A stretch of DNA of 64,000 bases from an uncultured Roseibium sp. GTDB taxonomy: Bacteria > Pseudomonadota > Alphaproteobacteria > Rhizobiales > Stappiaceae. Each line of letters opens with the position of its first letter. The stretch's first letter is position 1. Under the pieces are notes generated by a model. The model worked only from the letters and a program-made list of their open reading frames with translations. It was not told the origin of the DNA and did no database searches. Below, one piece after another: positions 45,605 to 53,365 of this stretch. Location: positions 802,692 to 866,691 of the forward strand of contig NZ_CANMFD010000001.1 of assembly GCF_947496995.1 (NCBI RefSeq). Reading direction: 5' to 3'. The position numbers and the translations under genes were made by a program.

Positions 45605-46585
45605 ATGAATCTCGATACGATCGCCTCAACCCAGTTCCTGGCGGCAATGCTTGCGATGGTCGCCGTTACAGGGACGATCTTCTCCCTGGTCTGGCCGATG
45701 TTTTCACGCAACGCCCTGAAGACGCGCATGAAGTCGGTTGCCCTTGAACGCGACCAGTTGCGCGCCAGGGAAAGAGCGCGCCTTCTGGAAAACCAGAGCA
45801 ATGCAAGGGCGTCGCTGCGCAATCAGCCGAAGGCGAAGATGAAAAATTTCGTCGACCGGCTGAACCTGAGGGAAATGCTGTCGGACGAAAGCACGGTCGA
45901 ACGCCTGCGCATGGCCGGCTTCCGCGGATCCGCACCGCTTTACTACTTCCTGACGGCACGTATCGCGTTGCCCGGGGTCATTTTCGTCTTCGCGATCACC
46001 TACGCGTTTCTGGTGTTGCCGGCAACGCTTCCGGCCATCACGAAAGTCTGTTTCTGCATCGCGATTGCCGGGCTTGGCGCCTTCGTGCCGAACGTCTATC
46101 TGAAAAACAAGATCGACAAACGTAAGCGGGCGATTCAAAGAGCCTGGCCGGATGCCCTCGATCTCATGCTGATCTGCGTTGAATCGGGGATGTCCATCGA
46201 AGGTGCGTTTCAGCGGGTCGCTGAAGAGGTGGGCATTCAGTCCATCGACCTGGCGGAGGAAATGTCTCTGACCACCGCTGAGCTGTCCTACCTGAGCGAA
46301 CGGCGGCAAGCCTATGAAAACCTGTCAAAGCGCACCGGTGTGGACGGCGTCAAGAACGTCATGATGGCGCTCATTCAGGCGGAACGCTACGGGACGCCGG
46401 TTGGCTCGGCCATTCGCACGATGGCGGACGACACCCGCGACCAGCGCATGCTCATGGCCGAGCAGAAGGCCGCATCGCTGCCGCCGAAACTGACCGTTCC
46501 GATGATCCTGTTCTTCCTGCCTGTGCTGTTTTTCATCATCATGTCTCCCGCGGTTATGCAGGTCATGGATATGGAAGCTTTCTAG
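45605..46585 (+). CDS. tadC: Tad inner-membrane platform protein TadC
   Basis: A 326-residue T2SSF-domain protein with an N-terminal helix, a charged cytoplasmic segment, and the T2SSF domain with WPDALDLMLICVESGMSIEGAFQRVAEEV, followed by AIRTMADDTRDQRMLMAEQKAASLPPKLTVPMIL and a C-terminal helix. It is the last gene of the plus-strand operon; tadD lies next on the opposite strand. Confidence 0.95.
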   Translation: MNLDTIASTQFLAAMLAMVAVTGTIFSLVWPMFSRNALKTRMKSVALERDQLRARERARLLENQSNARASLRNQPKAKMKNFVDRLNLREMLSDESTVERLRMAGFRGSAPLYYFLTARIALPGVIFVFAITYAFLVLPATLPAITKVCFCIAIAGLGAFVPNVYLKNKIDKRKRAIQRAWPDALDLMLICVESGMSIEGAFQRVAEEVGIQSIDLAEEMSLTTAELSYLSERRQAYENLSKRTGVDGVKNVMMALIQAERYGTPVGSAIRTMADDTRDQRMLMAEQKAASLPPKLTVPMILFFLPVLFFIIMSPAVMQVMDMEAF

Positions 46586-46788
46586 GACCAGTGAGTTTTT
46601 AGGATTTCCATTTTCGCTGGACAGACGGCGCATCGAACGGAATCGATTGCGAACTCAACAGCGGGCCCGTTTCAGAAAAACGCGATGTTCCTGGATGAAA
46701 ATCTGAAGGAAATTCCGCACGCGCCTGCGACACATTCGCGACAATGAACGTCGAATTCAGCAGCTCTATGAAACCGTGATGGTTCGTA

Positions 46789-47568
46789 TCAGCCTTGGCG
46801 GTTCTGCATCATGGAGCGCAGATAGGCGATATTCGCCTTCGCCTGCTGGGGGTCGAGTTCGGCCTGGGCCACCTGGATGGCTTCGTCATACTTGCCCTGA
46901 ACGCCGAGAACCAGTGCAAGGTTCTGGCGCACGCGGCTGTCCGCGCCGGGCAGGGCGGCTGCGCGCCGAAGCGTGTATTCCGCGTCCGGAAGTTCATTGG
47001 ACAGGAGATAGGACAGGCCCAGATTGTTGAGCAGGCTCGGATCGTCCGGAGCGATTTTCAGCGCCTGCTTGTAAAGGTTCCGGGCATTCGAGTGTTCACC
47101 CATCTGATCATAGATGGCAGCCTCGGCGGACATCAGCTTCCAGTCGGGCATGTCTGCCTGTTGCGCACGTTTTAGGACGTTGAGAGCTTCCTCGAAACGG
47201 CCGTTCATTGCCAGAACCTTGCCATAGGCCGATGCAACTTCCCGGTCCTTCGGATAGTTGATCACACCCGACCGCAGCACCGCCATGGCTTGCGGTGTCT
47301 GTCCGTTCTGGCTCAGCGCGTTGGCATAACCGAGAATGGCTGCGCGGTTCTTACGGTCCTTCTGATAGGCCTTCGACCATTTGGAAACCGACGAAATGGC
47401 TTCCCGCGAACCGGGCGTCGTGTAGTGGGTTCCATAGGCCGGGGAATGCGTTCCGGTGTTGGACTTGTTGGAAGCGCAGCCGGTTACCAGGACAAGCGCG
47501 GTCATTGCCATCAGCGTCGAGGCGAAACGGGCGCGGCTTGAAAAAGGACGGGTCACGGGCGCATGCAT
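46789..47568 (-). CDS. tadD: TPR lipoprotein TadD
   Basis: A 259-residue lipoprotein with tetratricopeptide repeats. The signal is FASTLMAMTALVLVTGC with a lipobox LVTGC near residue 31. Repeats include AILGYANALSQNGQTPQAMAVLRSG, EVASAYGKVLAMNGRFEEALNVLKRAQ, NARNLYKQALKIAPDDPSLLNNLGLSYLL and later copies. TadD proteins likely act as pilotins for the secretin. The start at 47568 is chosen for the signal; the frame stays open to 47910. It is convergent with tadC. A TTAACC-N9-GGTTAA repeat lies about 54 bases upstream. Confidence 0.9.
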   Translation of the reverse strand: MHAPVTRPFSSRARFASTLMAMTALVLVTGCASNKSNTGTHSPAYGTHYTTPGSREAISSVSKWSKAYQKDRKNRAAILGYANALSQNGQTPQAMAVLRSGVINYPKDREVASAYGKVLAMNGRFEEALNVLKRAQQADMPDWKLMSAEAAIYDQMGEHSNARNLYKQALKIAPDDPSLLNNLGLSYLLSNELPDAEYTLRRAAALPGADSRVRQNLALVLGVQGKYDEAIQVAQAELDPQQAKANIAYLRSMMQNRQG

Positions 47569-47621
47569 CTTCAATATCCTGGGGTCTGCAGCATTTCTTG
47601 GCTTCCAATAGAAATAGATAA

Positions 47622-47642
47622 TTAACCCTAATGCTTGGTTAA
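47622..47642. promoter_or_regulatory. Inverted repeat TTAACC-N9-GGTTAA upstream of tadD
   Basis: Two perfect TTAACC arms face each other between tadD and the aminopeptidase gene. The same hexamer occurs upstream of cpaB, so a shared pilus regulator is possible. Not tested. Confidence 0.4.
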
Positions 47643-47767
47643 GCAGGGTCGCGAATTGCGAGATGACAGGCAACACCGGTGACCTTCCGTCTTCTGCGCA
47701 TATTGCGTCCTGCCGCCGTGGGGCTAATCTGGGCGGCAGCGATTCTTGAAATTTCGGAGTATCTCCC

Positions 47768-49162
47768 GTGCGTGACTGCCTTGTGCGTAAAAGCGATGTT
47801 TCCCGGTCAACCCCCATCATTGCCGTGACCGAGGCCGGTCTCCCGCAGGTGCTGGACGAACTCGGAGACGCGGCGAAAAGCTGGTGTGCTGTGAATGACT
47901 TCACCGCCAAAGCCTCGAGCTTTCAGCTTGTGCCGGGCTTGGGCGGTGCGGGCGCGGCGGTTCTTTTTGCCGTGGAAGAAACCGGCCTGTCTCATCCTTT
48001 CGCGCTTGGCGGGCTGGCGAATGCGCTGCCCGAGGGCGATTACCACCTCGCCGACGGCTTCCCGGACCAGGAGCAGGCCGCGCTCGGCTTTGCGCTCTCT
48101 GCCTATGCGTTCGGGCGTTATCTGGCGTCGCCCGGCAAGAAGCGCCGGCTCGCCGTCGATGACGAGGTGGATCTCGGCCGGCTGCACGTCATTCTGGATG
48201 GCGTTCAGCTCGCCCGGGACCTGATCAACACACCTGCGAACGATCTGGGTCCGGAGGAACTGGCGGCGGCCATCGAAACCCTGTTCGAAAGCCATGGCGG
48301 CAGCGGCAGGATCATTGCCGGTGACGACCTGCTGGAGGAAAATTTCCCGATGGTTCATGCGGTCGGACGGGCGAGTTCGCGCGCGCCGCGCCTTGCGGAT
48401 TTCTCCTGGGGCCGGGAAGGGGATCCGAAGGTGACGCTGGTCGGCAAGGGCGTCATCTTCGATACCGGCGGCCTGAACATCAAACCGGGGGCCTCTATGG
48501 GCCTCATGAAAAAGGACATGGGCGGCGCGGCCAATGTTCTGGGCCTTGCCTCAATGATCATGGCAGCAAACCTCGGCGTGCGTCTGCGGGTGATCGTGCC
48601 CTGTGTTGAAAACTCCATCTCCGGAAATGCCTTCCGGCCGGGGGACATCCTCCCCAGCCGAAAGGGCCTCACGGTCGAAATCGGCAACACGGACGCGGAA
48701 GGCCGCCTGGTCCTTGCCGACGCGCTTGCGCTGGCGGATGAGGAAAATCCGGATCTGTTCGTCGACATGGCGACACTGACAGGGGCCGCGCGCGTTGCAC
48801 TCGGCCCCGATCTGCCCCCTTATTTCACCCATGACGACGATCTGGCTGAAGATATCGCCGTGATGGCGGAAGCCGCCAATGATCCGCTGTGGCGCATGCC
48901 CCTTTGGCAGCCCTACATGAAATATCTCGACAGCAAGGTGGCGGACATCAACCATATCAACACCTCCGGGGCGGGGTTCGCCGGTTCCGTAACGGCGGCG
49001 CTGTTCCTGTCCCGCTTTGTCGAAAATACCGGCAGCTGGGTCCATTTCGATATTTACGGCTGGACACCCATGGACAAGCCGGGAAAACCGGCCGGTGGCG
49101 AGGCGCAGGGGATTCGCTGCCTGTTCGATCTGATTGCGGAGCGTTTTGCGGGCGCACAATAA
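47768..49162 (+). CDS. Leucyl aminopeptidase family protein (M17)
   Basis: A 464-residue dinuclear-metal aminopeptidase. The catalytic domain has VGKGVIFDTGGLNIKPGASMGLMKKDMGGAA (metal-binding lysine and aspartates) and the family signature NTDAEGRLVLADAL. WRMPLWQPYMKYLDSKVADINHIN and HFDIYGW follow. The N-terminal domain is shorter than in PepA and shows ARDLINTPANDLGPEELA. The start is GTG at 47768, with GGAG nine bases upstream. It lies next to a MarR-like and an NlpC/P60 gene; in related genomes the aminopeptidase-NlpC pair is a common arrangement. Confidence 0.92.
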   Translation: MRDCLVRKSDVSRSTPIIAVTEAGLPQVLDELGDAAKSWCAVNDFTAKASSFQLVPGLGGAGAAVLFAVEETGLSHPFALGGLANALPEGDYHLADGFPDQEQAALGFALSAYAFGRYLASPGKKRRLAVDDEVDLGRLHVILDGVQLARDLINTPANDLGPEELAAAIETLFESHGGSGRIIAGDDLLEENFPMVHAVGRASSRAPRLADFSWGREGDPKVTLVGKGVIFDTGGLNIKPGASMGLMKKDMGGAANVLGLASMIMAANLGVRLRVIVPCVENSISGNAFRPGDILPSRKGLTVEIGNTDAEGRLVLADALALADEENPDLFVDMATLTGAARVALGPDLPPYFTHDDDLAEDIAVMAEAANDPLWRMPLWQPYMKYLDSKVADINHINTSGAGFAGSVTAALFLSRFVENTGSWVHFDIYGWTPMDKPGKPAGGEAQGIRCLFDLIAERFAGAQ

Positions 49163-49221
49163 CGGCTCCGAAACGTTTTTGTGTTTCGATGGCCATGAGT
49201 TGGATGGGAACCTGACAATCC

Positions 49222-49572
49222 ATGGCTGTCGAAATACGCGCCTCCCAGGCGTTGAAATTGCTGCATGAGGTGAACCTGGCGCTGGTGCGCGACAGTGAAC
49301 AGGATCTGTCTGCCCGCCAGTTGACGATCCTTCTCACCGTCTATCTCGAACCGCCGCCGCACACGGTTCGCGGCCTTGCGGCAAAGCTGAACGTTACTAA
49401 ACCCGCCATCACCCGCGCGCTCGACACGCTCGGCGGTCTGCGGCTGCTGTCCCGCAAGCGCGACGATGCCGACAAACGCAACGTCATCATCACCCGCACG
49501 GTTGAAGGGGCTCTCCATCTGGAACACCTTGGCGACCTCGTGGTTGAAAAAGCCGCGGAACTGCCACGCTGA
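49222..49572 (+). CDS. MarR-family transcriptional regulator
   Basis: A short winged-helix protein of 116 residues. QLTILLTVYLEPPPHTVRGLAAKLNVTKPAITRALDTLGGLRLLSRKRDDADKRNVIITRT contains the recognition helix and wing typical of MarR. It lacks the longer C-terminal dimerisation helices of full MarR proteins. It sits between an aminopeptidase and an NlpC/P60 hydrolase gene, which it may control; the ligand is unknown. Confidence 0.85.
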   Translation: MAVEIRASQALKLLHEVNLALVRDSEQDLSARQLTILLTVYLEPPPHTVRGLAAKLNVTKPAITRALDTLGGLRLLSRKRDDADKRNVIITRTVEGALHLEHLGDLVVEKAAELPR

Positions 49573-49683
49573 TTTCAGGCCAATTCTGTTTATTTCACCA
49601 GCCTGTGACCTGTAGGATGAGCGCCGTGTCTGCCGGAGACGCTCCTCAGGACAAGCTTCACCATCGGGAAACGAGTGACGACC

Positions 49684-50559
49684 ATGTCCCAGAATTTCGA
49701 CCGCCGCCGTCATCCGGTTCGCCCGGATCTTGCCTCCAGCGATTATGAGGGACTGGCGGATGCCTGCCGCTTCGTCGAGGGCGAAGTCTTTCAGGTGAAA
49801 GCCGACCGTCTCGCGATCCGGCCGGAACCACGTTCGGATCGCCCGATAGACACCGAAGCCCTGTGCGGCGAATGGCTGACCGTCTATGAGCAGACCCCGG
49901 AAGGCTGGGCCTGGGGCCAGCTCGATACGGACGGCTATGTCGGTTGGTTTTCCTCCGATGCCTTGGGTGCCGTGACGGCGGCAACGCACCGGGTCAGGGC
50001 GCTGCGCACCTACCGCTACCCGGCGCCGGATCTGAAATTCCCGCCTCTGGATCTCCTGTCACTCGGATCGCTGGTAACGGTGACCGGCGAGGTGCAAACC
50101 CGTGGATTGACCTATGCACTGCTGAGTGATGGATCGGCGGTGGTGGCAAAACACCTCGTGCCGCTGGACGACCGGGAAGAGGATTGGGTGTGTGTTGCCG
50201 AGGAACTGCTCGGCACGCCCTATCTCTGGGGCGGACGTTCAAGCCTGGGACTGGATTGCTCTGCCCTGGTGCAGCTCGCCGCCCACACCGGCGGTTACGA
50301 CCTGCCGCGCGACAGCGACATGCAGGAAGCCGAAGCCGGGGAGGAAATCCCGCACGGCGATCCGACGGCGCTTCAGCGCGGCGACCTGCTCTTCTGGAAA
50401 GGGCATGTCGGTATTATCGCAGGTTCGGGAAGGTTGCTTCATGCCAACGGCCACACCATGACGGTGGCCTTTGAACCGCTTGGCGAGGCAATCGAACGGA
50501 TTGCGGCAACGGAATGGGGTGCAATCACGCGGGCTCGCCGCCTGCCGGGCAACTCCTGA
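49684..50559 (+). CDS. NlpC/P60 family cysteine peptidase with SH3 domain
   Basis: A 291-residue probable cell wall hydrolase. An N-terminal bacterial SH3-like region (SDRPIDTEALCGEWLTVYEQTPEGWAWGQLDTDGYVGWF, residues 45-90) and a second SH3-like stretch precede the NlpC/P60 domain. The catalytic cysteine is in LGLDCSALVQLA near residue 198, the histidine in GHVGIIAGSGRLLHA, and the third polar residue in ANGHT. There is no signal peptide visible. ATG 49684 or GTG 49675 may start it. A strong terminator follows at 50608. Confidence 0.9.
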   Translation: MSQNFDRRRHPVRPDLASSDYEGLADACRFVEGEVFQVKADRLAIRPEPRSDRPIDTEALCGEWLTVYEQTPEGWAWGQLDTDGYVGWFSSDALGAVTAATHRVRALRTYRYPAPDLKFPPLDLLSLGSLVTVTGEVQTRGLTYALLSDGSAVVAKHLVPLDDREEDWVCVAEELLGTPYLWGGRSSLGLDCSALVQLAAHTGGYDLPRDSDMQEAEAGEEIPHGDPTALQRGDLLFWKGHVGIIAGSGRLLHANGHTMTVAFEPLGEAIERIAATEWGAITRARRLPGNS

Positions 50560-50607
50560 GGGATCGCACCACGCGACTGAAAGGCAAGATGTCCTGCAAA
50601 ACAGAAG

Positions 50608-50641
50608 CGTGCCCGGCGCGGAAACGCCGGACACGTTCTTT
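50608..50641 (+). terminator. Terminator after the NlpC/P60 gene
   Basis: CGTG-C-CCGGCG and CGCCGG-A-CACG form a ten-pair stem with one mismatch and a six-base loop, followed by TTCTTT. Confidence 0.7.
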
Positions 50642-50642
50642 A

Positions 50643-50690
50643 GATCAGCGGGCGTTAAGCCGAAAACGGCTTATCGCCCAAAAGCTGATC
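50643..50690. repeat. Long imperfect hairpin in the intergenic gap
   Basis: GATCAGC-GGGCG-T-TAAGCCG pairs with CGGCTTA-T-CGCCC-(AAAA)-GCTGATC around the loop AAAA. Nineteen pairs form with one mismatch and one four-base bulge. It has no T run on either strand, so termination is uncertain. Confidence 0.6.
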
Positions 50691-50705
50691 GATTCCTTCG
50701 TGTTA

Positions 50706-50969
50706 GGGTACGGACTCATAAAATTATGCTTTCAGGTCGTTCAGAAAACGATTGGTTCCAAGGCGCAAGATCGCAGGAAACCTTTCTGGTTTTCAAGATT
50801 TTGCAACGCCGGAGACAATCGCTTTCTGAACGATCCGAAGGACATCAATCCGGCTGCGAAGCGCCGCGTCAAAGCCTTTGCCCCATGCACCAGCATGGCT
50901 CTTCAGGCTTTTCCTAACTCTTCTTTGCCGGGTTGATGCCTGGAAGTACAATTTTATGAGTCCGTACCC
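50706..50969. mobile_element. MITE-like element with 20-bp inverted repeats and TA target duplication
   Basis: GGGTACGGACTCATAAAATT at 50706-50725 is matched exactly in reverse complement at 50950-50969. The 264-base element is bordered by TA at 50704-50705 and 50970-50971, the target duplication made by IS630/Tc1-type transposases. No complete transposase frame is inside, so it would move only with help from a related full element elsewhere. The inside has moderate GC and no assigned function. Confidence 0.75.
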
Positions 50970-51007
50970 TAGAGCATCGGGCGTTTCTTAAACGCCCGAT
51001 GCTCTAG
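50969..51007. repeat. Perfect 18-bp stem palindrome beside the MITE-like element
   Basis: CTAGAGCATCGGGCGTTT and its exact reverse complement flank a three-base loop. It directly follows the right end of the mobile element and lies nine bases past the stop of the gene at 51017 (minus strand), for which it may serve as transcript end. Similar CTAGAGCATCGGGC palindromes may recur in the genome. Confidence 0.65.
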
Positions 51008-51016
51008 GTGCCGGAT

Positions 51017-51736
51017 TTACTTGATCGCGAGAATGTCGAAATTGCTGACATTCGCGACAACACCGTCGTCCCAACCGCCGGCAACAAGAACCGAAGCTTG
51101 TTCATTCAGCAGGCCCGCCACTTTACCCGCAAAGTGGGCTTCGCGACCGGAGTCGTCGGCGAAGATATCGAAGATCGCGAAGTTGTTTTCGTCGATCTGC
51201 AGCGCAGCCCAGAACAGCGTCTTCGGCTCTGTTTCGGCGACGATGGGCCCGGCTGCTCTCAGCAATGCTGCCAGTTGCTCACTCTGCCCCGGCGCGGCTT
51301 TGAGCTTGACATAAGTGGCTGTCGTTGCGCTGTAGAGATCTGCAGGTGCCTTTACCGACAGCACGTCTGAATTGTTGATATTGGCGACAACGCCCGCATC
51401 CCAGCCTCCCTTGACCAGGGTGCCTGCGTTCTCGTTCAGCGCGCCTGCGACAGCACCGGAAAAATGCGCGTTTCTCGCGTCATCGTCGACGAAGATGTCG
51501 AAAATGGCCAGCGTGTCATCGGCCTGAAGGGCGAACCAGAGCGTGGTTCCAGGTTCGGTCTCTTTCACCAGGGGGGCGGCGCCGGCCAGGAACGCGGCGA
51601 AGGCGTCTGTCTGGCCTTCGGCAGCCGGCATGGTGATATAGCTTGCGGTGTGATCTTTCATGGCGTTTTCCTCAGCGTTTGCGGTGCCGGCGAACAAGGA
51701 CAGTGCGGCGAGTATCTGCAGGATCCGGGTTTTCAT
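51017..51736 (-). CDS. Exported protein with two ABM-like (dimeric alpha/beta barrel) repeats
   Basis: A 239-residue protein with a signal peptide (KTRILQILAALSLFAGTANA). The mature part is two similar units of about 100 residues. Unit 1 has ASYITMPAAEGQTDAFAAFLAGAAPLVKETEPGTTLWFALQADDTLAIFDIFVDDDARNAHFSG; unit 2 has ATYVKLKAAPGQSEQLAALLRAAGPIVAETEPKTLFWAALQIDENNFAIFDIFADDSGREAHFAG. Each ends in GGWD-GVVAN and resembles the antibiotic biosynthesis monooxygenase fold, but enzyme activity is not shown. AGGAG precedes the start at 51736. It is divergent from a LysR gene that may control it. Confidence 0.85.
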   Translation of the reverse strand: MKTRILQILAALSLFAGTANAEENAMKDHTASYITMPAAEGQTDAFAAFLAGAAPLVKETEPGTTLWFALQADDTLAIFDIFVDDDARNAHFSGAVAGALNENAGTLVKGGWDAGVVANINNSDVLSVKAPADLYSATTATYVKLKAAPGQSEQLAALLRAAGPIVAETEPKTLFWAALQIDENNFAIFDIFADDSGREAHFAGKVAGLLNEQASVLVAGGWDDGVVANVSNFDILAIK

Positions 51737-51902
51737 GGTCGCTTCTCCTTCGTGTTTCATCGTTTCAGTTCCGATGCGCTCTTGTCCCACGGCGGGCCGC
51801 CCCGACTCCAATCCCGGATTTCTATTTTACGATAGGCATTGACTATGGAGGCGGATCCGACAAGCTGAAGGTTCCGAAACGCCAGGTCAGCGGGAAACGC
51901 CA

Positions 51903-52769
51903 ATGGAAATGAATCAGGTTCGCTACTTTCTTGCCGTCTGCGAACACCGGAATTTCACCCATGCGGCAAGTGCGTCGAATGTTTCGCAGCCCTCTCTGAC
52001 CGCTGCCATCAAGAAACTGGAAGATGAAATGGGCGGGCCCCTGTTCATCAGGGATCGCGCGGGGTGTCGGCTGACGCCTCTCGGAAAACTTCTGCGCCCA
52101 AGGCTGGAAAGGGTTCAGCAGGAAACACGGGAGGCAAAGGCCGAAGCCGTACGGCATGCGCGGTTGGAGCGTGTCCCGATCAGTATTGGTGTCGGTGAGA
52201 CCATCGGACACAACAGGATTTCCGCAGCGGTGGAGCGGTTCCGAACGCGCCTTCCGCAAGCTGAAATCGAGCTGATTGTCGCTGCGACGGACGATTTGCT
52301 CACAGGGCTGCGCGAGGGAGACTACGACATCGTCGTGACCGCCCGGCAGGTCAGCCCCGAGCTATATCGAATAGATCCACTCTATCGAGAGGAGTATCGT
52401 GTCGTCATCGCGAAGGATCATCCGTTGTGCCAACTGCAGGCCGTGACGCTGGAAACGCTCGCCAACACGAACATGCTGGACCGCCCGAACTGCGAGATGC
52501 GTGACACGCTCCATGCCACCTGCTCGGACCTCGGGCACGTCCTTTACGCCGCTTATCGCTCGAACCGGGTCGACTGGTTGCTGGAGCTCGCACGCCAGGG
52601 GTCTGGTGCCGTGATCCTTCCGGCAACTGCGATCCCGGCCGATCCCGCACTTGAGTCGCGACCAGTCGAAGGGATCGAAATCGCGCGCGAGGTCGTCGCC
52701 CTGCGGTTCCGGCACCAGGCGTCAAGACCTGAAGCCAATCAACTGGTTCAGGAACTTTCCCGAAGTTAG
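51903..52769 (+). CDS. LysR-family transcriptional regulator
   Basis: A 288-residue regulator. The winged HTH is at residues 1-60 (NQVRYFLAVCEHRNFTHAASASNVSQPSLTAAIKKLEDEMGGPLFIRD) and the rest is the two-lobed effector domain (VPISIGVGETIGHNRI, LREGDYDIVVTARQV, YREEYRVVIAKDHPL). It is transcribed divergently from the double-ABM gene across a 166-base gap, the classic LysR arrangement with its target. The effector is unknown. Confidence 0.9.
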   Translation: MEMNQVRYFLAVCEHRNFTHAASASNVSQPSLTAAIKKLEDEMGGPLFIRDRAGCRLTPLGKLLRPRLERVQQETREAKAEAVRHARLERVPISIGVGETIGHNRISAAVERFRTRLPQAEIELIVAATDDLLTGLREGDYDIVVTARQVSPELYRIDPLYREEYRVVIAKDHPLCQLQAVTLETLANTNMLDRPNCEMRDTLHATCSDLGHVLYAAYRSNRVDWLLELARQGSGAVILPATAIPADPALESRPVEGIEIAREVVALRFRHQASRPEANQLVQELSRS

Positions 52770-52921
52770 CTATCTGCGAATTGGGCTCTTTTCAGTCATT
52801 CTGCGCGATGCCGCGACCTGGACAGATCGCTGCTTCTCGGACCAGACTATCCGGGCTCGGTGCCTGATGGCGACGGGCAACGCCTGAAACGGCCATGTTC
52901 CGTGGCCATACTCCCCGAAAA

Positions 52922-53221
52922 TCAGACCGATGCGGCGATGTCCTGCCACAGTGCGTCGGCGTCCCGGGTCTCGGCCGGTTTTCCCGCGCGCCGGAACCAG
53001 TAGGCGGCGTTGCCCGGATCGTTCTCGATCAGGTGGCACAGAGCGTGGATCCAGTCGTGTTCCATGTCGCCTTCACGGCTCTGGCAGATCTCGTGCGCTT
53101 TTTCCCATTCGGGACCGAGTTCCAAACCGCCCTTTTTCAGCCACCACAGTGCTTGCCGGGGAGGTGAGAAATCGGCAGGCGGTTCAGGCAGAGAAAAATC
53201 CATTGGGGTCTGACTGGACAT
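52922..53221 (-). CDS. Small conserved-looking hypothetical protein
   Basis: A 99-residue protein. After a proline-rich N-terminus (MDFSLPEPPADFSPPRQA) comes ALWWLKKGGLELGPEWEKAHEICQSREGDMEHDWIHALCHLIENDPGNAAYWFRRAGK, rich in tryptophan, histidine and acidic residues, with helical periodicity. No function is recognised. CAGGAG lies upstream of the start at 53221. It is cytoplasmic and stands alone. Confidence 0.75.
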   Translation of the reverse strand: MSSQTPMDFSLPEPPADFSPPRQALWWLKKGGLELGPEWEKAHEICQSREGDMEHDWIHALCHLIENDPGNAAYWFRRAGKPAETRDADALWQDIAASV

Positions 53222-53280
53222 GAAACACTCCTGTGTCAGTGCGGGAACCCGGTGCAAGGGCAAGGCCGATTGCCGACGAC

Positions 53281-53320
53281 AAGTCCCGGAAAGTCCTGGA
53301 AAGTCCCGGAAAGTCATTGA
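53281..53320. repeat. Four tandem copies of a 10-bp repeat
   Basis: AAGTCCCGGA, AAGTCCTGGA, AAGTCCCGGA and AAGTCATTGA lie head to tail, between the small hypothetical gene and rmuC. Likely a simple slippage array; the region around it holds no gene. Confidence 0.7.
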
Positions 53321-53365
53321 TGAGCTTTGGGCTGCGCCGGGTGCATGGGTGAGAATTCAAAAATA

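Noticed and set aside
36568-46650. CGGAATCGATTG occurs near 36575 and again near 46640, outside the two ends of the pilus operon
   Set aside because: Two copies of a 12-base string in different gaps may be chance; no dyad or clear role was visible.
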